Source of the DNA: a virus
Virus record (IMG/VR): IMGVR_UViG_3300047585_000103
Coordinates: 1-24,486 of that record
Strand: one strand, 5' to 3'
Length of the DNA: 24,486 nt
This document shows positions 1 to 5,965 of the stretch, piece after piece. Within the stretch, counting starts at the first letter, position 1; each line of letters begins with the position of its first letter. The notes under the pieces are model-generated. The model ran no database searches. It saw nothing but the letters and a program-made list of their open reading frames with translations, and had not been told where the DNA came from. Position numbers and translations under genes: made by a program.

Positions 1-3
1 CTC

Positions 4-333
4 ATGTCTGACGCCACCGCTATTGACGCCAACCCCGAACGCCAAACTTGGCTGACTGAGCCAAGACCTGACCCGACCAATCATCGCGCCAGACGCGGCC
101 TGACTCATCTCCTTGATACGGAGGACATTCTCCACAACCGAATGACCAATCTCCCATGCACCCATGGCGAGGCTGCCAAGCTCGCCTGTGCGCTCGTGTC
201 TGTGCGCCAGCAGATCCGCCGCGAGCAAATGAAGCCCGACGCCAAGCCTATTGATGTGAGCCTGGAAGTGAGACGCCCCATCCGGCAACTGACTGGGCCG
301 GTCGAGCCTGAGGTTGTGCCGGACGCGCAATAA
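4..333 (+). CDS. Hypothetical protein, 109 residues
   Basis: No family is recognised. The protein is hydrophilic and rich in Arg, Pro and Asp. It has a helical centre at about residues 40-75 with the stretch GEAAKLACALVSVRQQIRRE, and a proline- and valine-rich tail. There is no membrane segment, signal peptide or cysteine motif. It starts at an ATG three bases into the window, so any upstream ribosome binding site cannot be judged. It is followed by a long non-coding gap and could therefore be the last gene of an operon lying left of the window. Codon use looks like that of the replication genes downstream. An antisense frame over its 3' end is arginine- and serine-rich and does not look like protein. 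Confidence 0.6.
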   Translation: MSDATAIDANPERQTWLTEPRPDPTNHRARRGLTHLLDTEDILHNRMTNLPCTHGEAAKLACALVSVRQQIRREQMKPDAKPIDVSLEVRRPIRQLTGPVEPEVVPDAQ

Positions 334-549
334 GTCCGCACGGAGTCGTGGGAAACGAACTGAATATAACACACCAATTGCGAAACTGACTGCTTTTACC
401 ACAGATAAGTGTAAGCAGCATGTTCGAGCATAACAAAAAAGCATAGTCGAAATGAACGATTAAGCTTGACGACTTTCGAAAAATGTCCCCTAGTACCCCC
501 AATAAAAGTCGAAGGTGAGGCTCTCCCTGGGCTGACCGTCCCGGCGGTA

Positions 550-566
550 GGGGTGGGTGGGGCGGG
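550..566 (+). other. G-quadruplex motif with one-base loops
   Basis: Four G tracts (4, 3, 4 and 3 G) are separated by single bases T, T and C: GGGGTGGGTGGGGCGGG. One-base loops are known to give very stable parallel quadruplexes. The motif lies in the non-coding gap on the strand that is also the coding strand of the downstream genes, so it could form in DNA or in RNA. Whether it folds in the cell is inference. Confidence 0.75.
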
Positions 567-610
567 ACTGACCCCCGGCCCAAGGCCGTAAGACCCCTGT
601 TTTTGCAGAA

Positions 611-622
611 CCCAAATTTGGG
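611..622. promoter_or_regulatory. Perfect 12-base palindrome, possible protein-binding site
   Basis: CCCAAATTTGGG is its own reverse complement and sits alone in the non-coding gap, between the two quadruplex motifs. Palindromes of this size are typical sites for dimeric DNA-binding proteins. No second copy was noticed in the window, so no regulon can be claimed. Confidence 0.35.
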
Positions 623-731
623 AAAGTTTGGGGTGTGTTATGTTGGGGCATGTGGCTGGCGTTTGAAGTGAAGTATTACGGGTTTGGGAGGAAACGTTGA
701 AGGGGGGGGGCAGTGGCGAAGGAATTGTGGT

Positions 732-754
732 GGGATTGAGTGGGGTGGGATGGG
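732..754 (+). other. Second G-quadruplex motif
   Basis: G tracts at 732-734, 742-745, 747-749 and 752-754 have loops of 7, 1 and 2 bases, which fits the usual G3+N1-7 rule. It lies within the G-rich part of the gap, 22 bases after a run of nine G at 702-710 that could supply alternative tracts. It is weaker than the motif at 550-566 because of the seven-base loop. Confidence 0.6.
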
Positions 755-871
755 TGGAAAAGCGCAGGTGCGAAGATTTCTGAAAATAGTTGTTGGCAAG
801 GACAGGATAAAACGGCATAGTCGGTCGCGTGAGCTTGGACGCCCACACGGAAATGAGGAACAATCACGAAA

Positions 872-966
872 TTTCAATCGGTCTCCTGATGACTGAAAGC
901 TGGCTTTGCTGCGCCGCCCGGCGTAGCTTTCCCCGCGTCCAACGGTTGTCGGGAGACCCATTGAGG
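872..966 (+). promoter_or_regulatory. Structured leader enclosing the ribosome binding site
   Basis: Bases 872-887 pair with 951-966: twelve Watson-Crick pairs, three G-T wobbles and one C-C mismatch (879/959). The core GGTCTCC (880-886) pairs with GGAGACC (952-958). Inside is a second hairpin, GCTGCGCC (908-915) with GGCGTAGC (920-927) and loop GCCC. The only Shine-Dalgarno-like sequence for the next gene, GAGG at 963-966, lies in the 3' arm of the outer helix, five bases before the ATG at 971. If formed in mRNA the helix would block initiation until opened, as in a thermometer, a riboswitch or repression relieved by a protein. No known riboswitch class is recognised. The pairing is seen; the regulatory role is inference. 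Confidence 0.5.
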
Positions 967-970
967 TTTT

Positions 971-1801
971 ATGATTAACATGCCACTAACAGCAACAGAA
1001 CAATCGCGGCGGGATGAACTTATCCAGACGGTCAAGGCGGGGGTCTTGAACGTGGGTGTCGCCCTTCGAGAACTGAGAGACTCAAAACTTTACTTGTCCA
1101 CCCATAAAAAATGGGAGGATTTTTGCCAAGACACATTTGGTTGCGGAGGAAGGTGGGGATATTATCTGATTCAGGCCGCCAATACTATCGAATCCTTGCC
1201 GCCGGAACAGGCTGAAAAAATTACCACCGAAGGAGCCGCCAGAGCGGTTCATTTATCGGCCAAAAACGAACCCAAAAAAGAAGAGGATTCAAACTTGTTA
1301 TCGGATAACATTTCCTCAAAATCTGACGCGCAAACCGTTGAAAATCAACAAAACGGTGTGAACAACTGTTCGCGTCTGTACTTGACAGAAAATGTAAAGA
1401 AATCCGACAAACCCGTGCAAAAGCCCTATGTTTTTCGTTATGATGAAACCGACTATCAGATACCCCCAAAATTGGTGTCGTTTTGGGACAAAAGGGACGA
1501 CTTGAGCCGGGATTGGATCAATCGGTTGCGCCAGCTTAAAAAGGAGATCAAAGACGCCAAGGAAGGAAACGATCCCATGCTGGCTCCATTCGTCACCCAA
1601 GCCGCCTGGATAAGTCTGGATGACTGCATTGCTTACATCCACGAACTCGTGCCCTACGCGGTTTGTTACACCTGCCAGGGACAGAACACGGCGGACTGCC
1701 GGGCCTGCAAAGGATGCGGCTTCATTGGAAAAGCCGCCTTCCAACGTGTGCCTCAAGAACTGGTGTATGTTCGGGCCAATGCGAACAGGAGGCCAAAATG
1801 A
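971..1801 (+). CDS. Replication-block protein with DnaJ-like zinc motif
   Basis: 276 residues. The N-terminal third (about residues 5-100) resembles a phage and plasmid family of helical proteins with an ALRELRDSKLY-type motif followed by KKWEDFCQDTFGCGG, thought to contact DNA. Residues 95-150 are a polar, Asn/Ser/Lys-rich linker. The C-terminus has Cys232-x2-Cys235, Cys243-x2-Cys246 and Cys249 in a CxxCxGxG setting, like half of a DnaJ zinc-binding domain. The ATG at 971 is preferred to the one at 980 because GAGG lies five bases upstream of it. The stop overlaps the helicase start by four bases (ATGA), so the two are probably coupled. The role is unknown; an accessory to the helicase or an origin-binding protein would fit its place. 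Confidence 0.8.
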   Translation: MINMPLTATEQSRRDELIQTVKAGVLNVGVALRELRDSKLYLSTHKKWEDFCQDTFGCGGRWGYYLIQAANTIESLPPEQAEKITTEGAARAVHLSAKNEPKKEEDSNLLSDNISSKSDAQTVENQQNGVNNCSRLYLTENVKKSDKPVQKPYVFRYDETDYQIPPKLVSFWDKRDDLSRDWINRLRQLKKEIKDAKEGNDPMLAPFVTQAAWISLDDCIAYIHELVPYAVCYTCQGQNTADCRACKGCGFIGKAAFQRVPQELVYVRANANRRPK

Positions 1802-3402
1802 TTCTGCGCCCATACCAAGAGCAACTCCGGCAGGGAATTCACGAGGCGTTCAAGGAGAAACAATCTACTCTGGTCGTCATGTGTACCGGGGGCGGAAAAA
1901 CGAGGGTGGCGGCGCAAATCATTTCCGATGTTGCTCCCAAGCGCACTCTGTGGTTGGTGCATACGCGGGAGTTGGTGTTTCAGGCGGCGCGGGAGATCAA
2001 AAAGTTCACGGGCATGGAGTGCGACATTGAAATGGCTTCCATGCGGGCCGATGCGAGTCTGTTTGGCCGCGCCGGCGTTATCGTGGCCAGTCGGGATACC
2101 CTGATCAGCGGTTCCGAGAAAAAGAGGTTTGAGAATTTCGATCCAAACTCAGTGGGGTTGCTGGTCGTCGATGAAGCCCATCATGCTACGGCAGACAGTT
2201 ACGATGACATCCTTGGACATTTCAAGAAAAATATCGACCTGAAAATCCTCGGTTTAACCGCCACTCCGAATCGTAAAGACGAATCCGCCTTGGGCAAGAT
2301 TTTTGAGAGTGTTGCGGGCACGTATGACATTCAAGACGCCATTCAAGATGGTTACCTGGTGACGGTGAGGGCCATAAGCATCCGCGCCGGGTATCTGGAT
2401 TATTCCCATGTCCGACCGACCGCCGGAGACTTGAATGGAGCCGATCTGGCCGCTGTTATGGAGGCAGAGGAGCCAGTGCAAAAAATTGCCCAGGCCACTT
2501 ACGAGGCCATGTACGGCATGGAGCCGGATTCCCTAAGTGAATTCCCGCCATCAGAATGGAGTTCTAAAACCGGAGGGTTCCCACACAAAAAGACTCTCGT
2601 GTTCTGCGTGCGGGTGCATCACGCCGAAATGTTGACCGCGGTACTAAACCGGATTGAACCGAATTGCACTCAGACCGTCAGCGCACAAACAGACCATCTG
2701 CTGCGGAAGAAATTCCTAGACCAATACCATAACGGCACGATCAAGTGCATGACCAACTGCGGCGTTCTTACCGAAGGATTCGACGAACCCGGCATTGAAG
2801 TCATCATTATGGCTCGACCCACCAAGAGCAAACCCCTATTCACGCAAATGCTCGGCAGGGCCACTCGTACGCTGCCCGGCACCATCGACGGATTGGAAAC
2901 GGCAGAGCAGCGCAAGGAAGCCATTGCCCGCAGTGCGAAGCCGTTTGCCACCATCTACGACTTCACGGGAAATTCAGGCAAACATAAGATCATCAAAACC
3001 ACTGATGCTCTTGGAGGTAATTATGAAGAAAACGAAGTCCAATCCGCTCAGGATGAAATGGACGAACTCGCCAAAGAAGGCGAGTCGGCGGACGTTCTGG
3101 AATTGCTTAAGCAAAAGCGCGCGGAGATTGCGCGACAAAGAGAAGAAAGATTGGCGCGAGAAAACGCAGCCAGAAACAAGATCGTCGCCAAAACCAAGTA
3201 CCAAGTCGCCCCGATAAACCTGTTCGACGTTTTGGACATCACCCCTCAACGGTCTCACGGATGGGACATGGACAAGCGGCTCAGTGAAAAACAGTCGGCA
3301 TTGCTGGCCAAACAGGGTATCGACGCCTCTCAGCTTCCGTACGCTGGAACGGAAAACTCGCCACCTTTAAGCAGTGCAAATTGCTCAAGGCGCGAGGGGT
3401 AA
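1798..3402 (+). CDS. Superfamily 2 DEAD/DEAH-box helicase, C-terminus frame-broken
   Basis: 534 residues as read. An ATP-driven nucleic-acid translocase of the phage SF2 type, probably acting in replication. Motifs: Walker A TGGGKT at 30-35, DEAH at 125-128, TATP at 154-157, and QMLGRATR (motif VI, arginine finger) at 350-357. A second RecA-like domain begins near the KTLVFCVRVHH stretch. A charged coiled region follows at about 420-465, then the LSEKQSALLAKQGID segment common at the end of phage helicases of this group. The start is the ATG overlapping the previous stop; the frame stays open further upstream but only inside the previous gene. After about residue 515 the protein ends in an unfamiliar 18-residue tail while the expected tail continues in another frame (3342-3560). 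Core function should survive; C-terminal function is doubtful. Confidence 0.93.
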   Translation: MILRPYQEQLRQGIHEAFKEKQSTLVVMCTGGGKTRVAAQIISDVAPKRTLWLVHTRELVFQAAREIKKFTGMECDIEMASMRADASLFGRAGVIVASRDTLISGSEKKRFENFDPNSVGLLVVDEAHHATADSYDDILGHFKKNIDLKILGLTATPNRKDESALGKIFESVAGTYDIQDAIQDGYLVTVRAISIRAGYLDYSHVRPTAGDLNGADLAAVMEAEEPVQKIAQATYEAMYGMEPDSLSEFPPSEWSSKTGGFPHKKTLVFCVRVHHAEMLTAVLNRIEPNCTQTVSAQTDHLLRKKFLDQYHNGTIKCMTNCGVLTEGFDEPGIEVIIMARPTKSKPLFTQMLGRATRTLPGTIDGLETAEQRKEAIARSAKPFATIYDFTGNSGKHKIIKTTDALGGNYEENEVQSAQDEMDELAKEGESADVLELLKQKRAEIARQREERLARENAARNKIVAKTKYQVAPINLFDVLDITPQRSHGWDMDKRLSEKQSALLAKQGIDASQLPYAGTENSPPLSSANCSRREG

Positions 3403-3560
3403 ACGTGAAGGATTTGACCATGAAAGACGCGAGCAAAATGATCGACATTCTGGCAAATAATCACTGGAAATTCCCGCAGGGTAAAGTGCCTGCACCATCT
3501 TCATCGCCGGAGCCGGAGCCTGTTCACGCTGGCGGCGATGATGAACAAAGCCCATTCTAA
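3342..3560 (+). pseudogene. Out-of-frame C-terminal segment of the helicase
   Basis: The frame ending at TAA 3558-3560 encodes RWNGKLATFKQCKLLKARG, then a helical stretch with SKMIDILANNHW and an acidic Pro-rich tail. From memory, phage SF2 helicases end this way, with RRW, a Lys/Tyr-Lys-Gln core and IDxIAxNxW after the AKQGID segment. It lies in the -1 frame relative to the helicase and starts a few codons after that protein's conserved part ends. The spacer of about ten residues usually found between the two is missing, suggesting a short deletion that shifted the frame. Its stop overlaps the primase start (TAATG), showing the frame was under selection for coupling. Alternatives are a sequencing error, a recoding site, or a 46-residue protein from the ATG at 3420. 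Confidence 0.7.
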
Positions 3561-4462
3561 TGGCCTCACTGCACAAATGGGTGCGAGTGTCGCGCCAGCA
3601 GAAATGTCCCATCTGTCAAAAATCAGATTGGTGTACCATGGCCGTGGATGTGCCGATTGTGTGCTGCATGAGAATTCAGAATCATCGGACCACCAAAAAC
3701 GGAGGCTGGTTGCATAAACTGACGGACGTAATGGAACCTCCAAAGCCGCCGCCAAAACAACCGGAAAAGCCGCCGCAGGACTTCGCCGCATTGCTTTCCC
3801 GGTGGGGGGATCACACCCCATTCTCTTTAGTGGAATCTCACGCTGAAACCCTCGGCGTGTCGCCTCACGCCCTTACCGAAATTGGCGCGTGTTATTCCTC
3901 TGATAATTCGGCGTGGGCTTTTCCAATGTACGATGCCCTCCGAAACGTGGTTGGAATCCGGCTCAGGAATGAACGTGGCGACAAGTGGGCCGTGCGCGGC
4001 AGCAAGTCCGGCGTGTTCCTTCCCGCCGCTCTGACCTCGCCAATTCTCGTTGTTGAAGGCCCCACCGATTGCGCCGCCTGCCTGTCTATCGGCCTGTGTT
4101 CCATAGGGAGACCTGACTGTAATTTTATTTCTGATATTTTTTCCTTGACGCCTTTTTTGGGTTTTGGTACAATATTGCCACGAAACACAGTTCTTGTCTT
4201 GGTCGGAGACGTGGATTGCAAGTTGAGACCTGATGGAACAACTTGGAACCCAGGCGGGGAAGGAGTCGAAAGACTGTCCAAGGCGATGACGGTCCCGCAC
4301 TACTGCATGACGACCCCCGGCAAGGACATGAGGGAAGCCGTCCGAAATGGGTTTAACCGTCAAATCTTCGATTGTTTATTTTCGGGTTTGGTCAGAAGAA
4401 TGCCTAAACCGATCACCCCAGCTACAGGAAGGAATGAATTATGCTTCTCGGACTTGAAATAG
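3560..4462 (+). CDS. DNA primase-like protein with zinc finger and TOPRIM domain
   Basis: 300 residues. Cys16-x2-Cys19 and Cys35/Cys36 form a likely N-terminal zinc site as in phage primases. A Pro/Lys-rich linker spans about 58-75. A TOPRIM fold follows: ILVVEGPTD with the catalytic Glu166, and VLVGDVD with metal-binding Asp217 and Asp219. These are the Glu and DxD of bacterial DnaG and T7 gp4 primases, which make RNA primers for lagging-strand synthesis. No helicase motor is fused to it; the separate SF2 helicase upstream may partner it. The ATG shares its first base with the TAA of the out-of-frame helicase tail, which fixes the start and implies coupled translation. A TOPRIM protein with another role cannot be excluded. 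Confidence 0.85.
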   Translation: MASLHKWVRVSRQQKCPICQKSDWCTMAVDVPIVCCMRIQNHRTTKNGGWLHKLTDVMEPPKPPPKQPEKPPQDFAALLSRWGDHTPFSLVESHAETLGVSPHALTEIGACYSSDNSAWAFPMYDALRNVVGIRLRNERGDKWAVRGSKSGVFLPAALTSPILVVEGPTDCAACLSIGLCSIGRPDCNFISDIFSLTPFLGFGTILPRNTVLVLVGDVDCKLRPDGTTWNPGGEGVERLSKAMTVPHYCMTTPGKDMREAVRNGFNRQIFDCLFSGLVRRMPKPITPATGRNELCFSDLK

Positions 4463-4487
4463 GCCAGAGAGTCAAGGAGTTGAAGCG

Positions 4488-5024
4488 ATGAACTTTGCAT
4501 TTTCAAGAGTTTGGGCGATGCCAAACGCGGATACGTTCTCTATTCCTCCAATCGGAGATTTCGTGAAACGCTATCTGGCGGAATCGGAAGTGAGCGTTGA
4601 CCCATTTGCTCGCAACTTCCGACTATCCACTTGGACAAACGACCTTAACCCGGACACGAAAGCAGATCATCATTGTGATGCCATTCAATTTTTAAATTTC
4701 CTTCACGAGAACGAAGTGAAGGCTGATTTGGTGGTTTTCGACCCGCCATATTCCAGCCGTCAAATTTCAGAAGTCTATCAACAAATTGGAAGTAAATGCG
4801 GCAAGGAGGAAACCCAAAACGGAAAGTTTTACTCCGATTTCCGCAACGCCATGATGCCGATACTGGCTCCCGATGCGGTTGTTCTGTCCTTTGGATGGAA
4901 CTCAGTTGGCATGGGGCGTGAGCGGGGTTTCGCCATTGAAGAAATTATGCTGGTCTGCCACGGCGGCGCACACAACGACACGATTTGCCTAGCGGAGAGG
5001 ATGGTTCAGCCCAGGCTTTTATGA
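4488..5024 (+). CDS. Adenine-type DNA methyltransferase-like protein, DPPY motif
   Basis: 178 residues. DPPY at 85-88, preceded by hydrophobic VVF, is motif IV of N6-adenine or N4-cytosine DNA methyltransferases. SVDPFARN near residues 36-43 and the TNDLNPDT stretch that follows belong to a short phage methylase family I recognise by pattern, as does FGWNSVGMG at about 132-140 and the HGGAHNDTI near the end. There is no obvious FxGxG cofactor loop, and at 178 residues the protein is shorter than standalone Dam-type enzymes, so no separate target-recognition domain is visible. GGAG lies about ten bases before the ATG. The stop overlaps the next start (ATGA). Likely roles are protection from host restriction or marking of phage DNA; the target sequence is unknown. 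Confidence 0.8.
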   Translation: MNFAFSRVWAMPNADTFSIPPIGDFVKRYLAESEVSVDPFARNFRLSTWTNDLNPDTKADHHCDAIQFLNFLHENEVKADLVVFDPPYSSRQISEVYQQIGSKCGKEETQNGKFYSDFRNAMMPILAPDAVVLSFGWNSVGMGRERGFAIEEIMLVCHGGAHNDTICLAERMVQPRLL

Positions 5025-5419
5025 AAAAACGATGCGATTGCAAAACTCCTTTCTGCCGGGGCGTATTGACTCCCGCCATGATTGCGCAGCGCAAGCACCA
5101 TTGCAGCAAGTGCCTGTCTCGTCGCCAAAAGGCGTGCGACCCCATAGGCGTGGCCTTCAACCACATCCGTGCGCGGGCGAAAGAGCGCGGCCATGAATTC
5201 ACCATCACGCGGGAAAACTGGAGGCAATGGTGCGAGTTTCATGGATTCATTGACGGCACGAATCGTAGGTGCAAGGACGGAATTTCAGTTGACAGAAGAG
5301 ACCCTAGGATGGGGTATCACATTTGGAACATCCGTCCGCTCCCCTTGGGGGTGAACTCTAAGATTTACAAGATGCCAATTGAAGTGGCGATGCGGTATCC
5401 GTATGCCCATGCCGTTTAA
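5021..5419 (+). CDS. HNH-like zinc-binding nuclease, small
   Basis: 132 residues from the ATG that overlaps the methyltransferase stop; the frame is open further upstream but inside that gene. The N-terminal half has Cys5, Cys7 and Cys12, then Cys28-x2-Cys31, a likely zinc site. The C-terminal half has CEFHG (Cys71, His74), then ISVDRRDPRMGYHIWNIRPL and GVNSKIYK. This follows the SIDRIDP-x-x-GY-x3-N plus late Asn/His pattern of many phage HNH endonucleases. Candidate active residues are His74, Asp91, Asn103 and Asn112; the family's final catalytic His appears to be Asn. Coupling to a methyltransferase is notable, since the pair could act on the same DNA, but a simple HNH homing or replication-associated nuclease is just as possible. 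Confidence 0.65.
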   Translation: MKKRCDCKTPFCRGVLTPAMIAQRKHHCSKCLSRRQKACDPIGVAFNHIRARAKERGHEFTITRENWRQWCEFHGFIDGTNRRCKDGISVDRRDPRMGYHIWNIRPLPLGVNSKIYKMPIEVAMRYPYAHAV

Positions 5420-5425
5420 AATTTA

Positions 5426-5451
5426 GGGCGGCCCTCGTGTGAGGGGCGCCC
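5426..5451 (+). terminator. GC-rich hairpin after the HNH-like gene
   Basis: GGGCGGCCCTC (5426-5436) pairs with GAGGGGCGCCC (5441-5451) over eleven positions with one G-G mismatch and loop GTGT. It begins six bases after the HNH-like stop codon. No T-tract follows (GTCAAACAAAAC), so it is not a standard intrinsic terminator. It may slow transcription, protect the 3' end of the upstream mRNA or be partly effective. Confidence 0.45.
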
Positions 5452-5485
5452 GTCAAACAAAACAAGTAACGAAAGGTAGCACAGA

Positions 5486-5746
5486 ATGACAAAATCGACA
5501 GAATCAAATGTAGCAGCCAGCGCGCCAGCAATGGCGGCGGCGGCTCCGGGAGTGCCCAAGACCCGCAAAAAGCGTGAACCCAAACCCAACGGCGAAGCGG
5601 CCAAGCTCCGCGCCCTTGTCGCCGAGGCCGTCCTGGTTGACAAGGCCAGCGCCATCATAGCCATGCTGACCGGATTCGGCGTGGACAAAGTGCGCGTGAC
5701 CCTTGAAGCGCACGCCAAGAAACTGGGAGAAACTTCAACAACCTGA
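5486..5746 (+). CDS. Hypothetical small basic protein, 86 residues
   Basis: No family is recognised. Residues 1-25 are Ala/Ser/Pro-rich and probably disordered, with an alanine-rich run. Residues 26-35 are strongly basic (KTRKKREPK). The rest is predicted helical (EAAKLRALVAEAVLVDKASA, then GFGVDKVRVTLEAHAKKLG). A basic arm plus a helical domain would suit a small nucleic-acid-binding protein, but that is inference. A weak GAAAGG lies about ten bases before the ATG. It stands alone between two hairpins, so it may be a monocistronic unit or the attenuated end of the replication operon. Confidence 0.7.
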   Translation: MTKSTESNVAASAPAMAAAAPGVPKTRKKREPKPNGEAAKLRALVAEAVLVDKASAIIAMLTGFGVDKVRVTLEAHAKKLGETSTT

Positions 5747-5754
5747 CCAATCCT

Positions 5755-5785
5755 CCCGGCCATCGAAGGGTGGCCGGGGACTTTT
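5755..5785 (+). terminator. Intrinsic terminator of the left plus-strand block
   Basis: CCCGGCCA (5755-5762) pairs perfectly with TGGCCGGG (5771-5778) around the loop TCGAAGGG. It is followed by GACTTTT, a short T-run. It begins nine bases after the stop of the 86-residue protein. The T-run is modest and offset by three bases, so termination may be incomplete. Confidence 0.65.
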
Positions 5786-5791
5786 AAAAAT

Positions 5792-5962
5792 ATGAATGCT
5801 TTGGAACACTGGCTTTGCACGCAATTCAGGACTGAGAGGGCGGTGATGGCCGAACTCCAACAGGAAGGAATCATCTCTGACGATGCCGTTTGGGCGAGAG
5901 ACGTGTCGGATGGCGATGCGGAGAACGGTGTGAAATGGTTGAAGGACAAGGCTACATCTTGA
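5792..5962 (+). CDS. Small hypothetical protein, 56 residues
   Basis: An open frame from ATG 5792 to TGA 5960-5962. The product is acidic and amphipathic, with MNALEHWLCTQFRTERAVMA as a likely first helix, then ISDDAVWARDVSDGD and a closing NGVKWLKDKA helix. Composition and spacing look like a real small phage protein, not a shadow, and nothing competes on the other strand. Against it, there is no clear ribosome binding site and the terminator hairpin lies only a few bases upstream, so it would need read-through or its own promoter. It ends three bases before the convergent stop of the 1436-residue gene. No function can be assigned. Confidence 0.5.
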   Translation: MNALEHWLCTQFRTERAVMAELQQEGIISDDAVWARDVSDGDAENGVKWLKDKATS

Positions 5963-5965
5963 GGG

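Larger units (their letters stand above)
334..970. other. 637-base non-coding gap rich in structure
   Basis: No convincing gene is seen on either strand. The left part (334-540) is of ordinary composition. From about 541 to 760 the plus strand becomes strongly G-rich, including a run of nine G at 702-710. The gap holds two G-quadruplex motifs (550-566 and 732-754), a perfect 12-base palindrome (611-622), a small hairpin CGGCC-CAA-GGCCG (576-588) and a long imperfect helix (872-966) next to the following start codon. The nonamer GCATAGTCG occurs twice (441-449 and 815-823). It lies just upstream of the replication genes, so an origin, a packaging site or a regulatory leader are all possible. 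None can be proved from the sequence. Confidence 0.7.

Noticed and set aside
684-896. Plus-strand Gly-rich frame of 70 residues in the left gap
   Set aside because: Its composition is simply the translation of G-runs; it starts with a non-ATG codon, lacks a ribosome binding site and overlaps the structured leader.
248-961. Several minus-strand open frames of 60-155 residues in the left gap
   Set aside because: They are Pro/Ser/Thr-rich translations of the G-rich strand's complement, overlap one another in different frames, and lack ribosome binding sites and recognisable protein features.
3351-3357. GGAAAAC as a -1 slippery heptamer for the helicase frameshift
   Set aside because: It does not fit X-XXY-YYZ well (GAA slipping to GGA mispairs at the second base), and the conserved downstream frame already reads sensibly from about 3342, before this site. 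A small deletion or error explains it better.
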